Positions 1 to 10,548 of a stretch of 64,000 nucleotides of DNA are shown piece by piece. A model generated the notes under the pieces. The model was not told the DNA's origin. It saw only the letters and a list, made by a program, of their open reading frames with translations, and searched no databases. Each line of letters opens with the position of its first letter. The stretch's first letter is position 1. The stretch comes from Camillea tinctor (taxonomy: Eukaryota; Ascomycota; Sordariomycetes; Xylariales; Xylariaceae), in the NCBI GenBank assembly GCA_022578605.1, contig MU394063.1, positions 496,001 through 560,000 on the forward strand. The letters run 5' to 3'. A program made the translations under genes and the position numbers.

Positions 1-546
1 AGCAACTACGGCGGGTTCGGGACGTGCATCGTGCCGCGCGGGTGCGGGTTTACGCTGCAGAACCGGGGCGCGAACTTCGCGCTGCAGGAAACGCACCCGA
101 ATGCCCTGGCCCCCCGCAAGAGGCCCTACCACACCATCATCCCCGCCGCGGTCACGAATTTGCACGATGGCAGCTTGCACAGCGTGTTTGGCGTTATGGG
201 CGGGTTCATGCAGCCCCAGGGCCACGTGCAGGTGCTTCTCGGCCAGGTGGTCGGGCGGCTGAGTCCGCAGCAGGCGCTTGATGCGCCGCGGGTGTGTATT
301 AGTCCCGGGGTGAAGGGCGGGGAGGGGGAGATGGGGATGAAGGTGCTGGTTGAGGAGGGTATGGCGGCGGAGACGGTGGAGGGGCTGAGGAAGCTGGGGC
401 ACGAGGTTGAGGTGGTGACGGGGGTGGGGAGGGCGGTGTTTGGGAGAGGGCAGATTATTAGGTGGAGTGTCGATGCGGTCGAGGGGGTGGGGGTGTGGTC
501 CGCGGGGAGTGATATGAGGGGGGATGGAGGGGCGTATCCGTTGTGA
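1..546 (+). CDS. Gamma-glutamyltransferase family protein, C-terminal part (5' end outside window)
   Basis: Open from the first base in frame 1 to TGA at 544-546, so this is the last ~181 residues of a longer protein. The segment carries the conserved small-subunit end of gamma-glutamyltranspeptidases: LQNRGANF, then RPYHTIIPA, then [16 protein letters not shown], and '[10 protein letters not shown]' before a C-terminal 'GRGQIIRW' strand. These enzymes are Ntn hydrolases that cleave gamma-glutamyl bonds, for example in glutathione. The autocatalytic Thr and glycine-rich oxyanion segment would lie upstream and cannot be checked. The bacterial YwrD-like or acylase-like subgroup is as likely as classical GGT. 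The end of the gene becomes strongly G-rich with Val/Gly codons. It converges on grx5. Confidence 0.85.
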   Translation, partial: SNYGGFGTCIVPRGCGFTLQNRGANFALQETHPNALAPRKRPYHTIIPAAVTNLHDGSLHSVFGVMGGFMQPQGHVQVLLGQVVGRLSPQQALDAPRVCISPGVKGGEGEMGMKVLVEEGMAAETVEGLRKLGHEVEVVTGVGRAVFGRGQIIRWSVDAVEGVGVWSAGSDMRGDGGAYPL

Positions 547-1024
547 GGAGTATGAGGTTGGACGAGGGAGGCCAGGAGAAGAAAGGGGGTGATGTATGGT
601 ATGTATATGTAATCATACTGAGATGCGGAAGAAATAGGGGCTGGAATAGGGGTAGGTTAGGGAGATCATAGGACATCTTATTTTATATCCATTAAAGACT
701 TCCCTAGGACTTGATATATAATCATTGTAAGATAAGGTGAGATTGCGAGAAGTAATTCAGCTCTATATTTCATTAATCCCCATCTCACCCTTCTCCTTTC
801 TTGGGCTGATGCACTGAGAACCACATAAACTCTGCTTGGGTAGTAGCATTATAATACACACACGCATCCAGCCCCTGTCTCTATATTGAAATCATACAGT
901 TGTCATAGCCATGTCGCGCAGTTTTTCTGTCCAACGTTATATACAGTCTCTGTTCTTCCCCGAGCTGTATTTCCCTGTCTCGACGTTTATTTATCTTTAT
1001 CTCGTTTTATTTTCTTTTGATTCC
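547..1024. other. Intergenic, convergent 3' flanks
   Basis: Space between the stop codons of the GGT-like gene (+) and grx5 (-). It is moderately AT-rich with pyrimidine runs, as expected of two 3' UTRs. I see no gene or repeat. Confidence 0.6.
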
Positions 1025-1682
1025 TTATTCAGATCCTGACCCCGTATCTGGGGGCGCTACCACACCCTTCTCCTCGAGCATCTTGGTCAGCGAGCCGTCC
1101 TGGTGCATGGAAACAAGGATATCGCAGCCACCGATGAACTCCTTGTCGAGATAGAGCTGGGGGATGGTAGGCCAGTCAGAAAATTCCTTGATGCCTGCAG
1201 TAGAAGAGTTATTAGCATCCCTTTTTCTATCCTTCTCTTCCCTCCCCTTTCAAATTGCTGGATAGAACCGTATCCCACGTACCTGACCGTAGCTCATCAT
1301 CCTCAAGTACGTTGAAAGCAGCGAACTTGGTAGGGTCAACACCCTGCAGGCCGAGAATCTGGATGCTGGCTCGCGAGAACCCGCACTGAGGCATCTCGGG
1401 GGTGCCCTTCATGAACAGTACGACAGGGGCAGAGGCAACGGCCTTCTCGATAGCTTGTCTTGTTGCGTCAGACAGCAAACGCTGCTGGAAGGCAGACAGG
1501 AAAGGTGCTGGTCGGTTGAAAGGTAGGCGGGCTCCCATCATGGGACGGGCAGCTTGCCGGAAACCCTATGCGACGAGGAAAAGTAAGTAAATAAAGAATT
1601 GACTTATTTTGAGTGTCATATTGGCTTTTTGCAGGAGGTAGAGAGGTATACTTACGGCAGAGATGAGAGGTCTTGAGAACAT
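1025..1682 (-). CDS. grx5: Monothiol glutaredoxin, mitochondrial Grx5 type
   Basis: Three exons on the minus strand: 1656-1682, 1283-1565 and 1025-1194, giving 159 residues. Phases agree and the donors are GTAAG and GTACGT. The N-terminus ([18 protein letters not shown]) is Arg/Ser-rich and free of acids, like a mitochondrial presequence. The glutaredoxin domain holds [17 protein letters not shown], where the usual CGFS active site is intact with one cysteine. It is followed by WPTIPQLY and the GGCDI glutathione-binding motif. Grx5 transfers 2Fe-2S clusters from the Isu scaffold to target proteins in the matrix. The length matches fungal Grx5. The C-terminal tail ([16 protein letters not shown]) is unstructured. 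Identification is firm. Confidence 0.96.
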
Positions 1683-2990
1683 GATGATGATGTACTAAAC
1701 CTAGTTATCAACGCAGATATCTCAGGTAAAGAAGGTCTTTGTTGCTTAATGGATTTTTTTAATGGCTCTAAAAGGTCAACAAATGGGATTGGATTGGATC
1801 AAGTTGGATGATGTAAAAAAGAATTGATTACAAAACATGCCACTAGCCAACCAGACCGTTTAGCTTGTGAACAGCAGGTAGCATAGGCAAGACAGGGCAT
1901 TCTAGTACCCCAGCCAAGGTAAGCTTTCCTAGCCTTGTAGTGGGGGTAGGGGCACAGCTATAATTACAGCCAATCACAACCAGAGCGCATTTTCACGGCT
2001 CTCCACTTCACCTCGATAACCCCGCACTCCAATGAAAAGTGGCAGAGAACCCCGATTTCTTTTGTAGAGCCGACGCTGAGCTTTTATCTCTTCCTTCAAT
2101 CTCCCGCTGCACCTGCCCTCCTCCGAACCCTCTAACAACATACGACAGCGGGGTAGACCGTTAAACTGAATACCTGGGTATACCCTGGATTAGGTACCTA
2201 CCTAGGTAGCACCCCAACCAACTATTTTACGTCACCTTGAAGCTTATAAGTTTAGTGATCCCAGTCGCAGTGTCACCACCTTCTTTTGTGATAGGTGACT
2301 ATAGGTATAAGTCAGCAACCTAGTCTGGGTGGTATGACGCTTGACCACCAGATCTCAGAGATTGGGTGGTCAGTTTTATAGTGTTTCCCCCATCATCATC
2401 AGCATCATACCTTTTTGCCATCTCAATCTACAAAACAGCTTATTCCCCGGCCCCTCCGGTTTTCTTCCTATTGATTTCCCCGCTATGGACTACAAAGGAA
2501 ACTAGATCCGAACTTCTTCACTTGACCATCTCGTGACTTGACACTAATCAGATAACAAGGGGAGGTGTTCCTGGGATCCTCTGCATGGACAGACTCCGAT
2601 CTCGTCCTTTGTTAAGGGGATATATCTTGGCAGGGTCCCTCTCCTATTGTGAGTTAGATTTGACATTCATATCCCATCATGACCACGGAAACCTTGAGTT
2701 ATTAAGCTTAGGTTACATAACTTATCAGCTTCACATGTTTTCTCCAATTAGTGTTATTAAAATACGAATATACTTTACTTAAAAGACTTATACTTACGTA
2801 TCTTACCTAAGCCATATCGATATCCTAATACTCTTTATACTCCTTATACTCCTTATCCACTCTCTGGACCCCTAACTTAATATTCAACACTATTACTATT
2901 ACCTTTTTTTTTACCAGTCCCATTTCGTATATCTTTACCAAATCTAAATACTCCACCCATTGCATCACCAGAATAACCACACCCCCCAAA
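1683..2990. promoter_or_regulatory. Divergent promoter region between grx5 and the PPC decarboxylase gene
   Basis: About 1.3 kb between two divergent start codons. It contains CT-rich and AT-rich stretches, (ATC)n-like CATCATCATC at 2391-2406 and the palindromic motif ACCTACCTAGGTAG near 2197-2210. A short pyrimidine-rich leader precedes the 2991 start. No coding region is convincing here: the 65-codon open frame at 2585 has no recognisable similarity or coding bias. The bidirectional promoter role is inferred from gene orientation. Confidence 0.5.
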
Positions 2991-3963
2991 ATGCTCCAAT
3001 CCATCTCCCCCAACCACGACACCCACCACCTCCGGCGCCGCCAAAATTCCCTCGCGAGCCTCACAGCCTCCCTGCACGATGGCAAGAAGCACCTCCTACT
3101 CGCCGCCAGCGGCAGCGTCGCCACCATCAAGCTGCCCCTCATCGTGCAGGCCCTAACCTCGCGGCACCCCCCCTCCACCCTCTCCATCCGGCTTCTCCTG
3201 ACCCCCTACGCGACGCGCTTCCTCGCCGGCCAGTCCGCCGAGCAGCCCACCGTGTCGGCCCTGCACGCGCTCCCGGGCGTAGACGGCGTCTACGCCGACG
3301 CCGACGAGTGGCGCGAGCCCTGGAAGCGCGGCGACGGCGTGCTGCACATCGAGCTGCGCCGCTGGGCGCACCTGCTCGTCATCGCGCCCCTAAGCGCGAA
3401 CACCATGGCCAAGATCGCCGGCGGGTTCGCCGACGGGCTACTGACTAATGTGGTGCGCGCGTGGGATGCGTGGGGGGAGCTCGATGCGGATGTGGAGGAG
3501 GGCGAGGGGGGCGGCAGCAAGGAGAAGAAGAGGATTGTTGTTGCGCCTGGTGAGGATCTAACCCCCCCCTTTTCCCCCTTCTTCTTCTGTTCCTTTTCCC
3601 CTCAAGGATTCAAAACCACATCCATTTCCCCTGTCCTCTTACTAACTACTCTCTCACTGGTTTACAGCCATGAACACCGCTATGTGGCGTCACCCCGTCA
3701 CCGCGAAGCACCTGCGCGTGCTAGAGCAGGAGTGGGGCGTAAACTCCACCATCTCGTCCGGTGGCGCGAACGAGAACGAACCGTCGGGAGAAACAGCAGA
3801 TGCCGGCCGCAGGACCGAGGGCTGGTTCGAGGTGCTCCGCCCGCAGCAGAAGACCCTCGTGTGCGGCGATGTGGGAGACGGCGCGATGATGGAGTGGTCT
3901 GCTATCGTGCCGATTATCGAGGACCGTCTAGGACTCGTGGCGGCTGGGGAAGAAGAGTCGTGA
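2991..3963 (+). CDS. Phosphopantothenoylcysteine decarboxylase (Hal3/CoaC-type flavoprotein)
   Basis: Two exons, 2991-3549 and 3668-3963, give 284 residues. The 118-nt intron joins GTTGCGCCTG to CCATGAAC and so restores the diagnostic APAMNTAMW. The enzyme decarboxylates 4'-phosphopantothenoylcysteine in CoA synthesis. All catalytic elements known from plant AtHAL3a are present: His in HIELRRWAHLLVIAPLSANT, the substrate-binding Asn in PAMNTAMW, and the Cys in LVCGDVGDGAM. An early LLLAASGSVATIK forms the FMN-binding strand-loop. A glycine/glutamate-rich linker (VEEGEGGGSKEKK) sits just before the intron. Unlike yeast Hal3/Vhs3 it lacks a long acidic tail, so a pure decarboxylase role is more likely than PP1 inhibition. 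That last point is inference. Confidence 0.94.
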
Positions 3964-4453
3964 GATGCGGATGTTGGGTCCAGGGTTGAGAAAAGAAAAA
4001 TTGGAAGATTTGAGAATGGGGGACTATTTGCTGAGTATAGCGAGGGAGGGTACCTGGCACAAGATAAACGCAACGTAACGCAACTTAAGGGCTGCAGAGG
4101 TGGAAATTGTGACAACATGTGTGATATATCGGTGTTTCATTTCATATGCCTTTTATCGCGAAAGGTTGACGGGAGGTAATTTTCAATTTTAGTAGTGCGG
4201 TGGTAAGTGGTAATGAGATGAATAAAGGGCAAAGGTGTTTTACTTATTATATTTGTGTTATTTATTAGTTATAAGGGCTGGATAACCAACACGTAAAATA
4301 ACGGAAAATAAACATAGATTTATTACAGTTAATTATTATTTATTGTTGCGTTGTTGTTGCGTTGTTTTCGGCTATAATGTAGCCGCAATAGTTATAAATA
4401 CTTTAGTTCTTAGTCTTTCGTTAAACTCATAAGAATCAACTTTATTAATCACG
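3964..4453. other. Intergenic between PPC decarboxylase and transposon relic
   Basis: 3' flank of the decarboxylase gene followed by AT-rich sequence up to the transposon end. It contains a short GTTGTTGCGTTGTTGTTGCG repeat near 4344-4364. No gene seen. Confidence 0.5.
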
Positions 4454-4455
4454 CG

Positions 4456-4493
4456 GGCGGACGTCAAAAAAGTCTGCAATTTCACCAGCCACC
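4456..4493 (+). repeat. Left terminal inverted repeat of the transposon relic
   Basis: 38 bp, a perfect reverse complement of 6039-6076, starting GGCGGACGTC and ending CCAGCCACC. Confidence 0.95.
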
Positions 4494-4641
4494 CCACCTA
4501 CCCACCCTTATTACATCTGCGACAACACTACAACTTTAGACAACCATAATGCACTCAATTTTGATGGAAAAAAATTAATAAAAATTGTTTTGGAGTCTTC
4601 TAATAAGCTATTTGCTGGCTTTGAGTCCTTATTACATTATC

Positions 4642-5856
4642 TCATCGTTTGGGCATGCTATCGATGTTTTCATTAATAAGCTCTGTCTTCAAGCCATTAT
4701 ACCATTTTTCTTTAATTAGTTGTTTAGTTTCTTGAATAGTTGCGTATGAATGGTTTTTTAAATAGGTTTTTATACGCCTGACTGTATTTTCGATGAAATT
4801 CAACTTTGGACTACTAGGAGGCGTGTGAATTGAGTGAATTCTATGGTCTTTTTTTCACTTATAAGCGTAACTATTTTTGCGAGTGCTATGAGACGAGTCT
4901 CTATCTTCAAGTAATACCTACGATCTCGAGCCAAAATGGGCTTTAATGTGAGGCAATAGGAATTTTAACGCTTTTACGTACTTTTAGGCGCTGATTTTTC
5001 CATTCACATTGTTTTCCATTTTATACCAGTATAAAGGAGAGATAAAATCGTAGCTCACGATACCCACAGCATGACATAAGGCTGGCTGGCCCTTCTTAAT
5101 TCTCTTTTTTTTTTCCTCTTGCCGTTGCTTTTTCGTCTTTTTTATATCTGTAGGATTAACAGTATACCAGTCATTTTTCTCGCTAGCCTTGCGAATTACA
5201 CGGCTAGAGGACTGCGGAAGAAAGCCAAAATGTATCTTATTAAGAGAGATTACGCTGTGTCTCCATTCCTTATCCTACCAATAACTAAGGCTCTTTTCAC
5301 GATGCGCCGCTTTAAGCCTTGCTTTTGCTGTAAATAGCGTAAGGGTCTCTTTTACTGTATCCGCGCGAGAGTAATACCTTAGATCTCCTAGTCGGCGGCG
5401 TATAGTTTTAGTTGAAAGCGGTTTGTTTATTTTAGCGTTATTTGCAAGAGATTGCCAACTAAGATGCCGTATATTCCACTGTGTTTCTCCCTCTTTTTGC
5501 AATAGGTTATCACACGCTTATTAGTTCTCCTTATTTAAAAGACGACGTCGTCTGCGAGGGTTTAAAAAGCGAGGGTCGTTATGGAAACGACGAGAATTAG
5601 GGTCCGTACAAGGAGTAGAGGTATCGGAGGTCTCGGATTTGGATTTAGGGGCATTAAAAGTATTTAGATTAGAATTTTCTTCGCGTTTTTGCTTGGTATG
5701 GATAATGGAGTGACTTGTACGTTCCGAAAGGCTGAATGTTTCATAAACACGCTTTTGGGTATTGCTTTTGCGGCCTAATTAACCAGTTTGTTTAAGATAA
5801 TGAATGGTACCGCGTACGGCAGCACGCTTGGGAGTATCGATATCTGGATGAGACAT
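4642..5856 (-). pseudogene. Degenerate Tc1/mariner DDE transposase with RIP-like stop codons
   Basis: Reading minus from ATG at 5856 to TGA at 4642-4644, the frame is continuous for 405 codons. I followed it end to end and saw no indel, only seven in-frame premature stops. Each is explained by a single C-to-T change (CAA, CAG or CGA to TAA, TAG or TGA). Recognisable landmarks are a helix-turn-helix-like STKTIRRRLGDLRYYSRA, then HFGFLPQ, where the expected catalytic SDE context reads SLNK (Asp to Asn and Glu to Lys, i.e. G-to-A changes). LLEDRDSSH follows (second Asp kept), then PPSSPKLNFIEN (third acid kept) and a family-typical end in SMPKR. The pattern of transitions without indels is what repeat-induced point mutation leaves. 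It is non-functional as it stands. Confidence 0.88.
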
Positions 5857-6038
5857 TTTTCTATGGTAAACATAAAGAAAAAAAAATGAAAAAAATATCA
5901 AGGGAGACAAGAAGCCTTAAATTAACAACGTACTTAATTCTTTTGTTTTTAATTTATATGGTTATTGCGCTGTTCTTAGTATAAATGAGGTCATCACGAA
6001 TGGTGGAAATTAAAAGGGGTTGGTGGATATGTGGCTTT

Positions 6039-6076
6039 GGTGGCTGGTGAAATTGCAGACTTTTTTGACGTCCGCC
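6039..6076 (-). repeat. Right terminal inverted repeat of the transposon relic
   Basis: 38 bp, a perfect reverse complement of 4456-4493. It lies 183 bases upstream of the degenerate transposase start on the minus strand. Confidence 0.95.
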
Positions 6077-6078
6077 TG

Positions 6079-8387
6079 TCACGATATTGTTATGTAGGAG
6101 GCTAGAAGTGTAATTATTTCTAGTACTGTTGCTTATACATCAAATACTCATTATATTCTATCATAGGCAAGCACTGCTATGTACTGCATGATCTAGCACT
6201 CTTCTCTTAACAGTTAGTGACATGATCTTCTGCTATAGAGGATGTGTAGAGTTGTCTCAGAGTAAGAGTAGTTTGGTACTGATGCATAAAGTAGGAGAGT
6301 TTGATATACATCTGCTTGCTGGCATTCTTGTTAGCAATGCCTGTTCTAGGTGCAATAGGGGGCCTTGATGGAAATATGATCATTTCTGTTGAGAACATAT
6401 TATGTCATTGCCTGCTAAGCATGTATGATATCAATCATCGACCTCTTCCCCCCTTGACGAGTATACCGCAACATTCAACAACAATCCAAGACGTTGAGCC
6501 GGGTCAGAGAAACAGCAGGCGCAAGAAACAATATATGTGCGAGACACCTGGTCCTAATATGCCGTACATCCCATAAGGACACACATATAAACTATGTCGG
6601 GTTTTCTCCTTTTTTTGGTAGACATACCCACGCAGCTAGATAAACCTGGTTCCTTGCATATGTAGGTCCCTATAGAGTTCTCTCTGCCTTCGGATAGTCC
6701 AAGACGTAAAAACAAGAAATATCCCATCTCAGGATCCGAAACCAGGTAGGTAGCGTTGCGCGATTCCTACCGGTGAAACCGAAACCTCTACCGGTCGGCC
6801 AGGGCCCAGTCCGCTTAACCGGCCGTCCATCATTCATCCAATCACTCAATCGATGATATGCCTATCCATCTTCTTCTCCCATTCCCTGTTCACGTCTCCC
6901 GGAGTTTGTTTCTTGCGTTGCGGGAAAGAAAAAAAGCCGCATGAAACGGCATAAAAGCGACTGTGTATACCGGTAGGAATGAATGCCTGCGGTTAGGTAG
7001 GGTAGGGGGGTATGAGGACTAGGGGTAGGCGAGGGGGAGATGGAGGGTCATTTATAGAGAGGCAATTGCTACACAAGATACATACATAAACACGGGGAAC
7101 GTGAAGGATTGCAGAGTGGCGGGAAGGATTGCAGGCCACCCCCGTGGATGATATATAGAAAATAAAGGACTCCGCATATGCAATACGACATAATAAAATC
7201 AGATTGTCTTGGTTTCTTGAACTTACTTAGTCTTTTAGGGAGTTATGTAAGGTATATGAATGAATAGTTTTAGTCAAATATCTGGTTAGAGAGACCGTGG
7301 GTCTATTTCTATAAGTCCATCGCAGGTTTATTAGGTGTATAAAAGTTGACCAGGCGGAGGTACGTAAACACCACTGGGGTATTTGCGATACTTCACGACG
7401 GTCAGAACTCTACTCTATTATTATTCTTACTTATGACCTGCAAATTTGACTTGTTTTCGAATCGAGTCTAACAACCGTTGAATAGATAAATCTTCGTCCC
7501 CGCCCCCCTCTCACCTTATCCCATCATCATGCGGCTAAAAAGCCGTCTACGTCGCATTCACATATAAAACGATCCCAGTACGTCTCAAAGCTGTCGTCAC
7601 CGATGCATTGCTGCGACGGTGATTCAACTGAAAGAGTAGCAAAAACAGAGGTCTCCCATGTATGTAGGCATTCCTTCAAGCGGCCTGGCCGATACTATCA
7701 CACCCCCCGTGTGGTTTCATCGCCACTCATATGCGTGCACAGACAGACGTTAGAGAGCGGATATGTATGATCTGTGCAGTCAACCGTCTTGGCAGATCGA
7801 CCACGTGGAAAAGCCCGAACTAACCAGCATCCGAAGTCTCTCATTCGTTCGAACCGTTATCTATGCAGCGTTTCGCTCATGGGGGGTATAATGTTTTCCA
7901 AATATAATAGGTGTTTTGTGTTTGGTCGTGGCTCGTTATACTCGGCTCCGAGCCCGTATCACTGCTGCACGGTTTTTTATTTATTTAGGTATGTGCATAT
8001 TTATTATCTCTCTTGAAGGGTTGCGTTGCATATCATACTGAAACGACCTACCGAATTCGGTCAGAACCGGCCTCCAAATGACAAATATGGCACCTCATTG
8101 GGGAGGATTTGTGCAGTGGCGGCCGCTCAGGATCAAGATCCGGGCTCGAATGCGACGTTCTGTAGGTTGGGATACAGAGCCGGCGTGGCTTGCTTAGGAG
8201 TCTGGTTAGACAGAATTGCCTTTTAAACCCCCAGGTGTCCTGCCTGCGCCTGTGTGTTGCACGACCGCCGATATATCGATTATATTGCCCGGATGGGATT
8301 TGTAATGTCCGTGCTATCGTAGGTTACCTGAAGGGCGGGATTCCTTCTCCTCGATGCTCACACGGTAGACAGCCGGTGTCTCAGAGT
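6079..8387. other. Gene-poor intergenic region
   Basis: About 2.3 kb between the transposon end and the SAT4-family gene. Around 6740-6810 a CCTACCGGTG/CTACCGGTCGG motif recurs, and TATACCGGTAGGAATG appears near 6966, so ACCGGT is repeated locally. Pyrimidine tracts are scattered. I found no convincing coding region on either strand. The open frames at 6301, 7774 and 8026 lack family signatures and supporting splice sites. Confidence 0.5.
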
Positions 8388-9790
8388 ATGGCCGATACAG
8401 TGGCGTTGGAGGAAATATCCAAATCTTCCGACATTATTCGCAGGACTAATTCAAGTATATGGGTGCTTATAGCCCTCGCAACTATCTTCCTAGGCCTCAG
8501 GGTTTTCTGTAAAATTAGGAGGCACAAAGGGCTTTGGTGGGACGACTGGGTCTTGTTCCCGTCCTGGGTTGGTATTCGAAGTCCTACGAACCGAATAGTC
8601 CCAATTTACTAACAATTGCTCTTTCAATTATAGCTTCTTCTCCTTGCTTCCGGTATACTCGTTACCGTGAGCCTGAAGAAGGCCGTTGGAAGCCATGCCG
8701 TACAGCCAAACGACGACGCTGGACCGTTTCGGGGTATAGGGCTCCAGGACTTGGTAGCTGGGACGCTATTTTTCCTCGGTTCTGCATGGAGTAAGACATC
8801 GTTCGCTTTGACGCTTCTGAGAATAGCAGGACGTCGACTGAAAATCGGCCTTTGGTATATAATTATCTCCATGAATCTGCTTATCACCATAAGTGTGATC
8901 CTGCGATGGGTGCAATGTCAGCCTCCGAGGAAAGGTTGGGACTTTTATGGGACTGAAGGGACCTGCTTGGATAGAAACTCGATTCTCGCGGTCACTTATT
9001 CTGCTGCTGGTACGTATACATCTTCCTGGATGTGAATAGCCTGACTAGAGATAATTAACAAAAAGAAATAATGCTAGCCTACTCGGCGTTCTTAGACTTC
9101 GTTTTAGCATTTCTCCCTTGGTCTATAATTTCGAAATTGCAGATGAAAACGAGCGAGAAAGTCGGTGTCTCGATTGCTCTAAGCATGGGCGTATTGTAAG
9201 CACCAAAACCCCTTACTGGGTATCCGGCCTCAATTTGACATTTTTGCAGTGCGGGTGCGACAGGTATAGTTAAGTGTACCAAACTTCAAATCCTTACAGG
9301 AAGTGATATCACCCGTACGTTCAGTCAGGCCCTCTAGGTATTCATATAAAGCTGCGAGCTAATAGCCTGCCATTATGTAGGCAACGTCTTCGACCTGGCG
9401 ATATGGTCGGTGGCCGAGATCGCCACTACCATAATGGCGGCGACCATACCGGTGCTACGTGCACTAGTCCGCGAAGCCACTGGGACCAACGGTCGGCCTG
9501 GATGCCCCGTTAAATATATCAAGAGCCTGTCGCGTGAGGTGACAAGCAAAGTGCGAACGCACCACGGAGGAAGCAACGTCACTACGATATCCGCGGCGCG
9601 GCTATCTAGGTCCCCATGCCCACCTAACGACGACAATAATAGCGACAGTGATATTCTTCAACCAATCAGTCTTGAGGGAGGGATCGTGAAGATGGAAGAG
9701 GTACACATACAATACGGGTATAAGGAGGATTATGATAACATGGTGTTTGAATTGGACCGAGTGGATCGGAATCCTCGACCTTGGGCATAG
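8388..9790 (+). CDS. SAT4 / PTH11-type seven-transmembrane rhodopsin-fold membrane protein
   Basis: Five exons fit in phase: 8388-8567, 8634-9009, 9078-9195, 9250-9314 and 9381-9790, for 382 residues. Hallmarks of the fungal SAT4 (rhodopsin-domain) family appear in order. They are a first membrane helix followed by GLWWDDWVLF, a KTSFALTLLRI helix, WVQCQPPRKGWD with the conserved W..C.P, FLDFVLAFLPWSIISKLQM, EKVGVSIALSMGV and DLAIWSVAEIATTIMAATIPVLR. The cytoplasmic C-terminus (from ~residue 280) is hydrophilic and carries Asp/Asn-rich NDDNNSDSD. The family is large in ascomycetes, and a few members act as surface-sensing receptors, but the ligand and coupling here are unknown. The first donor (GTTGGT at 8568) is weak and was chosen only because it keeps frame with the strong acceptor at 8633. 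Confidence 0.86.
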
Positions 9791-10239
9791 AGCATCATTG
9801 GGAGGGAGTGATCTAGGTCAGACTTCTCTTTAGGTAGGAAATTCATAGGTCACCTCATAATTTAACTCAGGCGCAAAATTGGTATGAACTTTTACGGCCA
9901 TCTGTTTTTTTTTTTTTAACGTTGAAGTTAGGTACAAATAACAGTTACCCTTTTGACACCAAACCGCGCAGTACCAGCATTTTACTCACAAGTCAGAGAT
10001 GCTGGCACTGGCTTCTAACCTCCCATTCCCACTCTTCTCCGTATATCGCCCAAAATATCTGTTAATTTGTATGAATGACTCACTGCCTCCAAACCTCGAA
10101 TATATCTCTTATTAAGTGTAATATAGCGCAATAGGGGACGACAGCGCCACGGATTTAGATGTGGGTCTGAGTGGTGTTACCCCTACCCTCGAGAGAGATA
10201 TGCCAAAGACTCCGAGAAAATGGTACAGAGCTTTAAGGA
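9791..10239. other. Intergenic
   Basis: Convergent 3' flanks of the SAT4-family gene and the small secreted protein. A T-run lies near 9907-9918. Nothing else seen. Confidence 0.5.
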
Positions 10240-10548
10240 CTAGTAGGGGAGGCCGGTAGTGGGAAGTGGAGTAACGGTGATACCCCCGGTGATGCTCTGA
10301 GCGTCGGTAGGCTTGGGGGTACTGGATACGACACTCGGGAAAGTAATGGTCTCCTCTGTGACCCAGACTCTGCACGAGTCCACATTGCAGCTCATCATTT
10401 CAATCGTTTGGATCGAGTTAAAGATGGTGGTAGGAGGTATGTCCCCAGAGCCGTCGTCTACGCTAGTAGTGACATCGGTGCTCTGGAGAGGCGAAGCAAT
10501 AACAAAAGCCCCCATGGCAATGACCGCCAGGAGGATAGTAGAGGGCAT
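10240..10548 (-). CDS. Small secreted protein, unknown function
   Basis: Single exon of 102 residues. The chosen Met (10548) begins a clear signal peptide, MPSTILLAVIAMGAFVIA, with a likely cleavage near ASP. The frame is open 38 codons further upstream, but those codons are not hydrophobic and would bury the signal. The mature part is Thr/Ser/Pro/Asp-rich with only two cysteines (MSCNVDSCRVW), close enough for one disulfide. Its end (TPLPTTGLPY) is not a GPI signal. I recognise no family. Size, secretion signal and isolated position are compatible with a secreted effector or wall peptide, but that is speculation. Confidence 0.5.
   Translation of the reverse strand: MPSTILLAVIAMGAFVIASPLQSTDVTTSVDDGSGDIPPTTIFNSIQTIEMMSCNVDSCRVWVTEETITFPSVVSSTPKPTDAQSITGGITVTPLPTTGLPY

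Larger units (their letters stand above)
4454..6078. mobile_element. Tc1/mariner-type DNA transposon relic with 38-bp perfect terminal inverted repeats
   Basis: The 38 bases at 4456-4493 are the exact reverse complement of 6039-6076. Both ends read GGCGGACGTC going inward, then an A6 run, then AGTCTGCAAT, and end in CCAGCCACC. Two more bases at each end (CG and the reverse complement of TG) differ by one base. The pentamer TCACG flanks both ends in direct orientation (4449-4453 and 6079-6083), a possible target duplication. A TA dinucleotide, the usual Tc1/mariner duplication, lies 13 bases outside each GGCGG. The outer bases in that interpretation do not match, so the exact border is open. 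The interior carries one degenerate transposase on the minus strand. The ends are much better preserved than the gene, so a non-autonomous life driven by another copy is possible. Confidence 0.88.

Noticed and set aside
5275..5502. 75-residue stand-alone ORF with helix-turn-helix look
   Set aside because: It is one stop-bounded slice of the degenerate transposase, not a separate gene.
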